From assembly GCA_947440875.1 (NCBI GenBank), contig CANETG010000039.1:1-14896 (forward strand): a stretch of DNA of 14,896 bases. The letters are read 5' to 3'. This stretch comes from Bacteriovoracaceae bacterium (GTDB taxonomy: Bacteria; Bdellovibrionota; Bacteriovoracia; Bacteriovoracales; Bacteriovoracaceae). This document shows, one piece after another, positions 6,946-13,894 of the stretch; the first letter of the stretch is position 1, and the number at the start of each line of letters is the position of its first letter. The notes under the pieces are model-generated. The model was not told the origin of the DNA and made no database searches. It worked only from the letters and a program-made list of their open reading frames with translations. The position numbers and the translations under genes were made by a program.

Positions 6946-7281
6946 TTGGCCCGAAAGAATGATATTTGCGCCATCATCGAAGAAGGCTGCAAATTTGAAG
7001 GAAATCTTTCCTTTAGCGGCACCGTTCGTATCGCGGGCTTCGTCACGGGCAGCATCTTTTCGAACGACACTCTTATTATTTCAGAGGGTGCAGTCATCAA
7101 TGCCGACATCAATGCCAACATTGTCATTATCTCAGGTTCCGTGAAGGGAACGATCAAAGCTTCATCCCGAGTAGAGATTAGACGCCCCGCGCGTTTTGAG
7201 GGAACTGTCACAAGCCCGAGTCTCATTGTCGAAGAAGGGGTTATCTTCCACGGAATAACCAAAATGAAAGACAAAAAATAG
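6946..7281 (+). CDS. Bactofilin-family cytoskeletal protein
   Basis: Bactofilins polymerise without nucleotide into filaments or sheets that scaffold proteins at poles and membranes. The 111-aa product is almost entirely the bactofilin domain: repeated short beta strands with glycine turns (FEGNLSFSGTVRIAG, GSIFSNDTLIISEGAVINAD, GSVKGTIKASSRVEI, FEGTVTSPSLIVEEGVIFHG), as expected for a right-handed beta-helix. N- and C-terminal tails are very short and the end is basic (KMKDKK). It starts at TTG. No in-frame ATG occurs before the last residues, and a strong SD (GGGAGG, 6936-6941) lies 4 bases upstream, so the non-ATG start is the only reasonable choice. It follows parB by 19 bases, so it is probably made with ParAB. 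In Myxococcus, bactofilins position the ParABS machinery; a similar job here is inference. Confidence 0.9.
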   Translation: MARKNDICAIIEEGCKFEGNLSFSGTVRIAGFVTGSIFSNDTLIISEGAVINADINANIVIISGSVKGTIKASSRVEIRRPARFEGTVTSPSLIVEEGVIFHGITKMKDKK

Positions 7282-7294
7282 CCCTGTTAACATC

Positions 7295-7324
7295 TTGACG
7301 AAAATCACCCTAAAGCTTACTAAT
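7295..7324 (+). promoter_or_regulatory. Candidate sigma70-type promoter of the ATP synthase operon
   Basis: In the 80-base gap between the bactofilin and b' genes, TTGACG (7295-7300) matches the -35 consensus at 5 of 6 positions. An 18-base spacer leads to ACTAAT (7319-7324), a 4 of 6 match to the -10. The gap is the longest between genes in the first 13 kb and has no terminator-like hairpin, so read-through from parAB may also feed the operon. The -10 is weak, so this is tentative. Confidence 0.4.
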
Positions 7325-7361
7325 TACTGCAAATTAATATCGTTTCATTAAGGTAAAAAGA

Positions 7362-7805
7362 ATGGAAACCGTTCAGGCCATTTTCACACAACTTGGTGTG
7401 GATTCGTCTCTCGCTCCTCAGTTTATTATCGTCTGTGTTGTCTTCGTCCTCGCTCAATTTCTTTTTCTCGGGCGTCTTCAGGAAGTTATCGAAACGCGTG
7501 AAGAAAAGACTGTGAAACTTGAAAGCTCTGCAGATGAAACAATCGAAAAAGTCTCGCGCATGAAAGCCGAGTACAAAGCGAAGATCGACGAGACTCAACG
7601 GAAGACTTTAAAAGAGTCCACGGAAAAAAAACAGAAGATCTCCCAGAAATTTACAGATCAGTATAAACAAGCCGAGAAAGAAATTGGCGCGCATATTGAT
7701 TCCTCTCGCAATTCATTTGCTCAGGAAGTTTCTGGAAACCGTGAGAAATATATGGCAGAAGCCGATTCTCTCGCGCAGACACTTGTAAATAAGATTCTCC
7801 AATAA
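7362..7805 (+). CDS. atpF': ATP synthase F0 subunit b' (first b-type stalk subunit)
   Basis: This is one half of the peripheral stalk that holds the F1 head still against the rotor. At 147 aa it has the b-family layout: a short N-terminus, a single membrane helix (about residues 19-37, PQFIIVCVVFVLAQFLFLG), then a long charged helix predicted to form a coiled coil to the C-terminus. The segment after the membrane helix, RLQEVIETREEK, matches the conserved region where b subunits leave the membrane. It is followed directly by a second, dissimilar b-type gene, so the stalk is probably a b-b' heterodimer, as in alphaproteobacteria, cyanobacteria and several deltaproteobacterial groups. SD TAAGG (7349-7353) lies 8 bases before the ATG. 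Which of the two genes is called b or b' is a convention. Confidence 0.88.
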   Translation: METVQAIFTQLGVDSSLAPQFIIVCVVFVLAQFLFLGRLQEVIETREEKTVKLESSADETIEKVSRMKAEYKAKIDETQRKTLKESTEKKQKISQKFTDQYKQAEKEIGAHIDSSRNSFAQEVSGNREKYMAEADSLAQTLVNKILQ

Positions 7806-7813
7806 GGATACAT

Positions 7814-8350
7814 ATGCGTTTCATTGCAAAATACGCTCTCCTCTTGGTCCCAGCATTTGCCTTCGCGGCTGGTGATGGCGGTCATGGTTCTGCCTCGGAT
7901 CTTTTTGCCCCCGCTGTGAACGTAGCAATCCTCGTAGGTTTTCTAGTTTGGAAGTTAAAGAAGCCGCTGAATGATTTTTTCACTAAAAAAGCGGAAGAAA
8001 TTACAAACACACTGGAACGAGCGAGCCTCAAGTCGAAAGAAGCTCAAATGATGCTTGAAAACGAGCAGAGAAAAATTACAAATCTCTCGGCTGAAATCAA
8101 GCACCTTACCGATCAGTCAGAAGCAGACGTAAAGTTTTTTGAAAAGGCTGCTGGCAAAGAAACAGAAGATAAAATCCATAAACTTAAGACGGATGCTGCT
8201 TCGAAAATCGCTGCCGATAAAAAAGCCATCATGGATGGGCTGAATGCAGATCTTTTGAACCAGGTTATTGCCAAGACGAAAACAACGATCAAAACGAATA
8301 AAGATTTTCAGAGCAAAGCTTCTAACAAGCTTCTCCAGGGACTTAAATAA
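7814..8350 (+). CDS. atpF: ATP synthase F0 subunit b, with N-terminal signal peptide
   Basis: This is the second peripheral-stalk subunit (178 aa). Residues 1-18 look like a Sec signal peptide (basic start, LLLVPAFAFA core, cleavage likely after Ala18 or Ala19). A Gly/His-rich stretch (GDGGHGS) follows, then a second hydrophobic helix (about 31-46), and after that a charged coiled coil rich in Lys, Glu and Ala. The signal-peptide-plus-anchor layout differs from E. coli b, which has one N-terminal helix; I recall similar b subunits in Geobacter-like and Bdellovibrio-like bacteria. The downstream KLKKPLNDFFTKKAEEI matches the conserved b-subunit membrane-exit segment (usually KPILxxLxxR). SD AAGGA (7804-7808) overlaps the b' stop. 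The gene's stop overlaps the atpH start (TAATG). Confidence 0.9.
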   Translation: MRFIAKYALLLVPAFAFAAGDGGHGSASDLFAPAVNVAILVGFLVWKLKKPLNDFFTKKAEEITNTLERASLKSKEAQMMLENEQRKITNLSAEIKHLTDQSEADVKFFEKAAGKETEDKIHKLKTDAASKIAADKKAIMDGLNADLLNQVIAKTKTTIKTNKDFQSKASNKLLQGLK

Positions 8351-8889
8351 TGAAAGAAGTAGCAATCGCACGCGTCTACGCCCAGTCTCTTCTTGAACTT
8401 GGAGATGAGAAAAAAATTAATATCGCCGATGAGCTCACGAAACTTACCGAGGTCATTAACAAGTCGAATGATCTCGAGAATGTTATGTTCCTCGAGCTCT
8501 TTACGATGGAGGAGAAGAAAGTCGTCTTCGGCGAAGTGGCGAAAAAACTCAATCTCTCTCCCGTCACGACAGAGACCGTTCGTTACTTGATCGATGAAAA
8601 AAGAATCGGGATTCTTCCTCTGATTATTAAAGAAGTGATCGTGATGGATGATGAGCGCCGCGGCTTTATGAAGGGAACGATTGAAGGCAATGGTGCTGAA
8701 ATTGATCCAGCTTTCAAGGCGAAGATCGAAGCTTTCCTGAAAGGGAAACTTGGTCGTGATCCGCACTTGGAGTATGTTCATAATGCCAATCTCTCTGCTG
8801 GTTACAAAGTAACCATAGAAGATCTTCAACTGGACGCGTCTCTCGATAACCAACTTGAACAATTTAAACAATCCGTTTTAGGCGAATAA
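8350..8889 (+). CDS. atpH: ATP synthase F1 subunit delta
   Basis: Delta (the homologue of mitochondrial OSCP) joins the peripheral stalk to the top of the alpha3-beta3 head. The 179 aa match the family (about 177-180). The N-terminal six-helix domain begins VAIARVYAQSLLELG, the standard family start (xxxARxYAxALxxxA). The middle shows the typical NLSPVTTETVRYLIDEKRIGILPLIIKEV. The C-terminal domain has SAGYKVTIEDLQLDASLDNQLEQFKQSV, matching the family's GGxxIxxxDxxxDxSxxxxLxxL. The start overlaps the atpF stop by one base, and position between b and alpha is the normal one. Confidence 0.95.
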   Translation: MKEVAIARVYAQSLLELGDEKKINIADELTKLTEVINKSNDLENVMFLELFTMEEKKVVFGEVAKKLNLSPVTTETVRYLIDEKRIGILPLIIKEVIVMDDERRGFMKGTIEGNGAEIDPAFKAKIEAFLKGKLGRDPHLEYVHNANLSAGYKVTIEDLQLDASLDNQLEQFKQSVLGE

Positions 8890-8917
8890 TTTTACCCACA
8901 AAAGGGAAGGATTTTAG

Positions 8918-10432
8918 ATGAGCACATCAATTAGACCTGAAGAAATCACAGGAATCATCAAGGATAGAATCGCGAATTTTGAATCGCGCCTCCAGATGAA
9001 TGAAATCGGAACAGTTCTCACTATCGGTGATGGTGTAGCACGCGTTTTCGGTCTTAAGAACGTTCTTGCTGGAGAGCTTGTAGAGTTCGAAGGTGGAGTA
9101 AAGGGAATGGTTCTTAACCTTGAATCAAATAACGTAGGGATCGTTGTTCTTGGTAACGACGAAGCGATTAAAGAAGGCTCAACGGTTAAGCGTACAGAAA
9201 AAATCGTTTCTGTACCGGTTGGCGACGCTCTTCTTGGGCGTGTGGTAAACGCAATCGGTGAACCGATCGATGGTCAAGGCGAAATCAAAACAACAACTTT
9301 CCGAAACGTGGAAATTAAGGCTCCGGGAATTATTGCCCGTAAGTCAGTTCACGAGCCAATGCAAACAGGTATCAAGGCAATCGATGCCATGATTCCAATC
9401 GGTCGTGGTCAACGCGAACTTATTATTGGTGACCGCAAGACAGGTAAGACAGCAGTTGCCGTCGACACGATCATTAACCAGAAAGGTAAAGACGTTGTTT
9501 GCGTTTACGTGGCTATCGGCCAAAAACAATCAACGGTGCGGATGGTTTATCAGAAGCTCCTTGAAGCTGGTGCACTTGAATATACAATCATCGTTTCAGC
9601 AACTGCTTCTCACTCGGCTCCACTTCAGTACCTTGCACCGTACACTGGCTGTACAATGGGTGAGTTCTATCGTGACCAAGGTAAGCACGCTCTTATCGTT
9701 TATGATGATCTGACGAAACAATCTCAGGCTTACCGTCAGCTCTCTCTTCTTCTTCGTCGGCCACCAGGACGTGAAGCATTCCCAGGAGACGTTTTTTACA
9801 TTCACTCAAGACTTCTTGAGCGCGCGTGTAAGGTCAACGATGAGCTTGGGGCTGGATCACTCACCGCTCTTCCTATCATTGAAACTCAGGAAGGGGACGT
9901 CGCTGCTTACATTCCAACAAACGTGATTTCGATCACTGATGGTCAGATTTATCTGGAATCAGATCTCTTCAACTCTGGTATCCGTCCAGCGGTGAACGTT
10001 GGTCTTTCAGTTTCTCGCGTTGGTGGTTCAGCTCAGATTAAAGCGATGAAGAAAGTTGCAGGAACACTTCGTCTTGATCTCGCTCAGTACCGCGAACTTG
10101 CGGCATTTGCTCAGTTCGGCTCGGATCTCGATGAAGCGACTCAACGTCAGCTCAATCGTGGAGCTCGCCTGGTGGAACTTCTGAAACAAGCTCAGTACTC
10201 ACCAATGGATGTTATCGATCAATCAGTTTCGATCTTCGCTGCAACGAAGGGTTACTTCGATACGATCCCTGTGAATAAAATCCGTCAGGTTGAATCTGAT
10301 CTCCTCGCTATGCTCAACAGCCGCCATGCGGACCTGATGAACGGGATGAGAAAAGAGAAGCAGATGTCTGCTGAGGCCGAGGCGAAAGTAACTGATCTCA
10401 TTAAGGGATTTGTTGCCGGCTACAAGGTTTAA
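8918..10432 (+). CDS. atpA: ATP synthase F1 subunit alpha
   Basis: Alpha is the non-catalytic nucleotide-binding subunit of the F1 head. Its 504 aa are normal for the family. It has an N-terminal helix and beta-barrel (IRPEEITGIIKDRI; GTVLTIGDGVARVFGL), then the nucleotide-binding domain with a P-loop at 171-178 reading GDRKTGKT. The residue after GDR is usually Gln, here Lys. Walker B is HALIVYDDLTKQ. The arginine finger that completes the catalytic site on beta is Arg367 in SVSRVGGSAQ. The C-terminal helical domain ends with DLIKGFVAGYKV. SD AAGGA (8907-8911) is 6 bases from the ATG. The synonymous codons look smoother and more G/C-rich than in mnmE or mnmG, as expected for a highly expressed gene; that is an impression, not a count. 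Confidence 0.98.
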   Translation: MSTSIRPEEITGIIKDRIANFESRLQMNEIGTVLTIGDGVARVFGLKNVLAGELVEFEGGVKGMVLNLESNNVGIVVLGNDEAIKEGSTVKRTEKIVSVPVGDALLGRVVNAIGEPIDGQGEIKTTTFRNVEIKAPGIIARKSVHEPMQTGIKAIDAMIPIGRGQRELIIGDRKTGKTAVAVDTIINQKGKDVVCVYVAIGQKQSTVRMVYQKLLEAGALEYTIIVSATASHSAPLQYLAPYTGCTMGEFYRDQGKHALIVYDDLTKQSQAYRQLSLLLRRPPGREAFPGDVFYIHSRLLERACKVNDELGAGSLTALPIIETQEGDVAAYIPTNVISITDGQIYLESDLFNSGIRPAVNVGLSVSRVGGSAQIKAMKKVAGTLRLDLAQYRELAAFAQFGSDLDEATQRQLNRGARLVELLKQAQYSPMDVIDQSVSIFAATKGYFDTIPVNKIRQVESDLLAMLNSRHADLMNGMRKEKQMSAEAEAKVTDLIKGFVAGYKV

Positions 10433-10449
10433 TTTAAGGATTAAAGACC

Positions 10450-11319
10450 ATGGCAAATATTAAAGATCTAAAAAAGAAGATCAAAAGTACCAAGGGTACT
10501 TTCAAGATCACGAAGGCGATGAAGCTCGTTTCAGCATCAAAACTGAACAGGGCCCAGGCGCGTATTTTAGGTCTTCGCCCATACTCAACTGAGCTTGAAG
10601 AGACTGTGAGAACAGTCGCTGCTCTCGCAACTGATTATACGAATTCGTACTTCACGCAGCGGGAAAACAAACAAGCCGTTGTCTTGGTCATCTCATCTGA
10701 CAAAGGTCTCGCAGGGGGGTATAATTCCCAGCTCGCAAAAACCGTTAGAAGATTTGTGACTGAAACCACAGGCGAAGAACTGAAATTTCTCTTCATCGGA
10801 AAAAAAGTCCGCGATCTCATTGTAAAAGAAGTGAACGCGGGGAAAACTTTTACTTTCGCAAAGGCTGAGCCAACTTACGAAGAAGTTCGTAAAGTGGCAG
10901 ACGAACTGGGCCAGATGTTTACTAGCGGAGAAGTGGGAAAGGTGTACATCGCGTACAACTCTTTCATATCAGCAATCGCATTTGATTCTAAAGTCAGACA
11001 GCTTCTTCCGATGCAAGTTTCTGCGCATGACAAAGAAACAATCAAAACGAAATATCCATACGACTTTAAGTACGAGCCAGGAGCAGCTCAAATCCTGGAT
11101 ACTTTGGTGCCGGAAGTTTATCTCACCACCGTTTACACTTGCGTGCTTGATGCAATTGCATCTGAGCACGGCTCACGTATGAACGCGATGGAGAATGCCT
11201 CTAAGAACAGTAAAGAAGTGATTAAAAAGTTATCATTAAAAATGAATAAGATGAGACAGGCCCGTATTACAACTGAGTTGATCGAAGTTGTATCCGGTGC
11301 TGAATCTCTCAACGGTTAA
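10450..11319 (+). CDS. atpG: ATP synthase F1 subunit gamma
   Basis: Gamma is the rotor shaft inside the alpha3-beta3 ring that couples proton flow to catalysis. The 289 aa match the family. The N-terminal shaft helix has the classic signature IKDLKKKIKSTKGTFKITKAMKLVSASKLNRAQ. The Rossmann-like middle contains VVLVISSDKGLAGGYN, matching the family's (S/T)SD(R/K)GLCGxxN with Ala in place of Cys. The C-terminal shaft helix is KMNKMRQARITTELIEVVSGAESL, the family signature. No extra loop of the kind that gives redox control in chloroplast gamma is visible. SD AAGGA (10436-10440) lies 9 bases upstream. The stop overlaps the SD of atpD. Confidence 0.97.
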   Translation: MANIKDLKKKIKSTKGTFKITKAMKLVSASKLNRAQARILGLRPYSTELEETVRTVAALATDYTNSYFTQRENKQAVVLVISSDKGLAGGYNSQLAKTVRRFVTETTGEELKFLFIGKKVRDLIVKEVNAGKTFTFAKAEPTYEEVRKVADELGQMFTSGEVGKVYIAYNSFISAIAFDSKVRQLLPMQVSAHDKETIKTKYPYDFKYEPGAAQILDTLVPEVYLTTVYTCVLDAIASEHGSRMNAMENASKNSKEVIKKLSLKMNKMRQARITTELIEVVSGAESLNG

Positions 11320-11331
11320 GGAGCCATTTCA

Positions 11332-12750
11332 ATGGAACAAAATACAGGCGTCATTCGTCAGGTGTTGGGTCCGGTAATCGACGTTGAGTTTCCTAGCGGA
11401 AAACTCCCGGCGCTTTACAACGCACTCAAAATCACAAACAAGACTATGCCCGGCGGAGAGGGAAACCTCACTGTTGAAGTTGCATCACACCTTGGTAACA
11501 ACATTGTTCGCACCATCGCGATGGATGCAACTGAAGGTCTCGCTCGCGGACAAAAAGTGATCGATACTGGCGCGCAAATTCAAGCACCAGTTGGTCGTGA
11601 GTGTCTCGGTCGAATTATTAACGTGATCGGCGAGCCAGTTGATGAAGCAGGTCCACTTGGAAACAAGAAGACTTACTCGATTCACCGTGAAGCTCCGAAG
11701 TTTGCGAATCAATCGACAAAAAAAGAGCCATTCTTCACAGGGATTAAAGTTATCGATCTTCTCGCTCCTTATCTTAAGGGTGGAAAGATTGGTCTCTTCG
11801 GTGGAGCTGGAGTTGGTAAGACAGTTCTCATTATGGAACTTATTAACAACATCGCTACTCAACACGGAGGATTCTCGGTGTTCGCTGGTGTCGGTGAGCG
11901 TACTCGCGAAGGGAACGATCTCTGGCACGAAATGAAGGACTCTGGAGTTCTTGCAAAAACTGCTCTGTGCTACGGCCAGATGAACGAGCCACCAGGAGCA
12001 CGCGCGCGTGTTGCTCTTACTGGTCTTTCTATCGCTGAATATTTCCGTGATGAGGAGAAGCAAGACGTTCTCTTCTTCGTAGATAACATCTTCCGCTTTA
12101 CTCAGGCGGGTTCAGAAGTTTCTGCCCTTCTCGGTCGTATTCCATCAGCCGTGGGATATCAGCCGACACTCGGTACAGAAATGGGTGCCATGCAAGAGCG
12201 TATTACGTCGACGAAAGACGGATCGATTACATCTATTCAGGCCGTTTACGTTCCTGCGGATGACTATACCGATCCAGCTCCAGCGACTACGTTTGCCCAC
12301 TTGGATGCAACGACAGAACTTTCTCGTCAGATCGCCGAGCTCGGAATCTATCCGGCCGTGGATCCACTGACTTCTTCTTCTACGATTCTGTCTTCAGAGA
12401 TCATGGGTGAAGACCACTACGCAACTGCACGTGCTGTTCAATCAGTGCTACAGAAGTATAAAGAGCTTCAGGACATTATCGCCATTCTTGGAATGGATGA
12501 ACTTTCTGAAGATGATAAGAAACTCGTTGCGCGTGCTCGCAAGATCCAGAAGTTCCTTTCTCAGCCGTTCTTTGTTGCTGAGCAGTTCACTGGTATCCCG
12601 GGTCAGTTTGTAAAAATTGAAGACACGATCAAGGGCTTTAAAGCAATTCTTGCTGGTGAAGTAGATGCCCTCCCTGAGCAGGCTTTCTATCTCGTTGGTG
12701 GAATTGAAATGGTTCACGAAAAAGCGAAGAAACTTTCTGAAGGGAAGTAA
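11332..12750 (+). CDS. atpD: ATP synthase F1 subunit beta (catalytic)
   Basis: Beta carries the three catalytic sites of the F1 head. The 472 aa match the family. After the N-terminal barrel (TGVIRQVLGPVIDVEF) the P-loop is GGAGVGKT (157-164). The catalytic glutamate is Glu189 in GVGERTREGNDL, and Walker B is DVLFFVDNIFRFTQAG. The nucleotide-binding stretch ALLGRIPSAVGYQPTLGTEMG follows. The lever that pushes on gamma and epsilon reads DELSEDD (389-395), a conservative variant of DELSEED. The C-terminus is LPEQAFYLVGGIEMVHEKAKKL. SD AAGGAG (11318-11323) overlaps the atpG stop and is 8 bases from the ATG. No deviation suggests loss of activity. Confidence 0.98.
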   Translation: MEQNTGVIRQVLGPVIDVEFPSGKLPALYNALKITNKTMPGGEGNLTVEVASHLGNNIVRTIAMDATEGLARGQKVIDTGAQIQAPVGRECLGRIINVIGEPVDEAGPLGNKKTYSIHREAPKFANQSTKKEPFFTGIKVIDLLAPYLKGGKIGLFGGAGVGKTVLIMELINNIATQHGGFSVFAGVGERTREGNDLWHEMKDSGVLAKTALCYGQMNEPPGARARVALTGLSIAEYFRDEEKQDVLFFVDNIFRFTQAGSEVSALLGRIPSAVGYQPTLGTEMGAMQERITSTKDGSITSIQAVYVPADDYTDPAPATTFAHLDATTELSRQIAELGIYPAVDPLTSSSTILSSEIMGEDHYATARAVQSVLQKYKELQDIIAILGMDELSEDDKKLVARARKIQKFLSQPFFVAEQFTGIPGQFVKIEDTIKGFKAILAGEVDALPEQAFYLVGGIEMVHEKAKKLSEGK

Positions 12751-12752
12751 TT

Positions 12753-13166
12753 ATGGCATCAGCTTTTAAACTCAATCTCTACACTCCGAAAGGAGTTGTG
12801 ATGAAAGACCTTGAGTGTAACGACATCGTGATCCCAACTGTTCGTGGGGAGATTAACATTCTTCCTGAACACACTCACATCCTAACAGAATTGAGTACAG
12901 GGATTCTGACGGCGAAAACACCAATGGGAACTCGCCACTTTTCTGTGACTGCGGGCCTCTGTCGCGTGCTTGCTGACACCGTAACAATTCTGTCTTTCAC
13001 GTCTGAACGCGCGGAAGATGTGGACATGGAGCGGGCAAAATCAGCGAAAGCGAAAGCGATGGACCGTCTTTCTGGGAAAGAAAATCTCAACGATGTTGAT
13101 CTGATCAAGTTCCGCCGCAAGCTCGAAAGAGCTGAAATGCGGCTAAGAGCTGCTAATTTGCGCTAA
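12753..13166 (+). CDS. atpC: ATP synthase F1 subunit epsilon
   Basis: Epsilon binds the foot of gamma and, through its C-terminal helices, can block ATP hydrolysis. The 137 aa are the full-length form: an N-terminal beta-sandwich (FKLNLYTPKGVVMKDLECNDIVIPTVRGEINILPEHTHILTEL) and a C-terminal two-helix hairpin (ERAKSAKAKAMDRL ... FRRKLERAEMRLRAANLR). The inhibitory hairpin therefore appears to be present. Family motifs GxxxxLPxHxPxxxxL and GxLxxxxxxG are recognisable with small changes (EINILPEHTHILTEL; STGILTAKTPMG). The start is 2 bases after the atpD stop, with AAGGGAAG just upstream. It is the last gene of the operon, followed at once by the terminator. Confidence 0.95.
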   Translation: MASAFKLNLYTPKGVVMKDLECNDIVIPTVRGEINILPEHTHILTELSTGILTAKTPMGTRHFSVTAGLCRVLADTVTILSFTSERAEDVDMERAKSAKAKAMDRLSGKENLNDVDLIKFRRKLERAEMRLRAANLR

Positions 13167-13172
13167 TCTTTA

Positions 13173-13201
13173 AAAGGGCCCCTGAGGGGCCCTTTCTTTT
13201 T
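13173..13201 (+). terminator. Rho-independent terminator of the atp operon
   Basis: A perfect 10-bp stem pairs AAAGGGCCCC (13173-13182) with GGGGCCCTTT (13186-13195) around a TGA loop. It is followed by CTTTTTCT. It begins 7 bases after the atpC stop. The very GC-rich stem base and the T-run make it strong. The A-run in front gives some bidirectional potential. Confidence 0.95.
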
Positions 13202-13235
13202 CTAGCTAACAAAATACCTGTAAAACTTTCATTCC

Positions 13236-13265
13236 TTAACCGCTGAATGTTAATCGAACTATAAT
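13236..13265 (+). promoter_or_regulatory. Candidate sigma70-type promoter of the small exported-protein gene
   Basis: A perfect -10 TATAAT (13260-13265) lies 18 bases after TTAACC (13236-13241), a 4 of 6 match to the -35. Transcription would start near 13272, about 15 bases before the ATG at 13288, with the SD AGAGG at 13278-13282 inside the short leader. It follows directly on the atp terminator, so the next gene is an independent unit. Confidence 0.65.
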
Positions 13266-13287
13266 CGGGTTTAAAACAGAGGTGATT

Positions 13288-13779
13288 ATGAAAACGATGA
13301 TGACTACCATCCTTCTTGGTTTTTCTCTGACTGCGATCTCTGCACCAATTAAGACATGTAACACAAATCTTTCGATGCCAGGTGAAGCCGATGTTCAAAC
13401 AAAAATGGAAATCCTGGATGTGGGCGGAAAGCTCGTGGCAAGGGTCACTCAGAAAGTTGGAGGACAAACGAGCTCTTATGAAGATACGGCCTCTTTAGCC
13501 GATTATTCGGTTCGTGAAGGTCTTTCCGAAACAACTGAGCTTGAAGGCTTGAATCCAGCCGAGACACTGGTGGTTCATGCGATGACTCTCGAAAACGATC
13601 CCGACTTTGAAGGCATGATCAAATCCGGCGTGGCCCTCAAAAAAGTCCGCGCAGCGAAGATCTATACCGTTGGTGAAGTAACAAATATGGGTGGAACTGC
13701 GATCGTTGAGGCCCGTGATGCTAAAAACAAACCACTTGGTTCTTTTCTAGGCGGTTTTCTCGTCAGTCCTTGTAAGTAG
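13288..13779 (+). CDS. Small exported protein of unknown function with two cysteines
   Basis: I do not recognise this 163-aa protein. Residues 1-19 form a clear Sec signal peptide (MKT start, hydrophobic ILLGFSLTA, Ala-Ile-Ser-Ala end), so the mature protein of about 144 aa should be periplasmic or secreted. It has only two cysteines, Cys24 just after the cleavage site and Cys162 next to last, which could clip the two ends together by a disulfide. The mature part is rich in short beta-like stretches (KMEILDVGGKLVARVTQKVGG; IYTVGEVTNMGGTAIVEARD) with an acidic middle, suggesting a small beta-sandwich. I chose the ATG at 13288 over the GTG at 13282, because AGAGG (13278-13282) sits 5 bases before it and the signal peptide starts cleanly there. 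It has its own promoter. No function can be assigned from sequence alone. Confidence 0.85.
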   Translation: MKTMMTTILLGFSLTAISAPIKTCNTNLSMPGEADVQTKMEILDVGGKLVARVTQKVGGQTSSYEDTASLADYSVREGLSETTELEGLNPAETLVVHAMTLENDPDFEGMIKSGVALKKVRAAKIYTVGEVTNMGGTAIVEARDAKNKPLGSFLGGFLVSPCK

Positions 13780-13795
13780 TGGTCCCATAGGGGCG

Positions 13796-13826
13796 TGGCT
13801 ACTCGTGAGTAGCCAGCCCATGGCTA
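13796..13826 (+). repeat. Three alternating TGGCTA/TAGCCA copies able to form rival hairpins
   Basis: TGGCTA (13796-13801), its complement TAGCCA (13810-13815) and TGGCTA again (13821-13826) lie within 31 bases. Copies 1 and 2 can pair as a 7-8 bp stem with a small loop (TGGCTACT with AGTAGCCA). Copies 2 and 3 can pair as a 6-bp stem instead. No T-run follows, so it is not a standard terminator of the preceding gene. It lies 17 bases after that gene's stop and 69 bases before the next start. Function unknown. Confidence 0.55.
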
Positions 13827-13894
13827 TTCAAAAAGCGCAATCCACCTCAAGTCTTAACGGACTCCACTGATGAACTGATTTAAAATAATCAGAC

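Noticed and set aside
6708..7274. 188-codon open frame on the - strand across parB end and the bactofilin gene
   Set aside because: It mirrors two well-supported + strand genes, spans their junction, shows no recognisable domain and has no operon context.
8308..8871. 187-codon open frame on the - strand
   Set aside because: Lies wholly opposite atpF/atpH, whose products match their families end to end; a codon-bias shadow.
11485..12063. 192-codon open frame on the - strand opposite atpD
   Set aside because: The atpD protein is fully conserved here, and the antisense product looks like composition-driven sequence with no motif.
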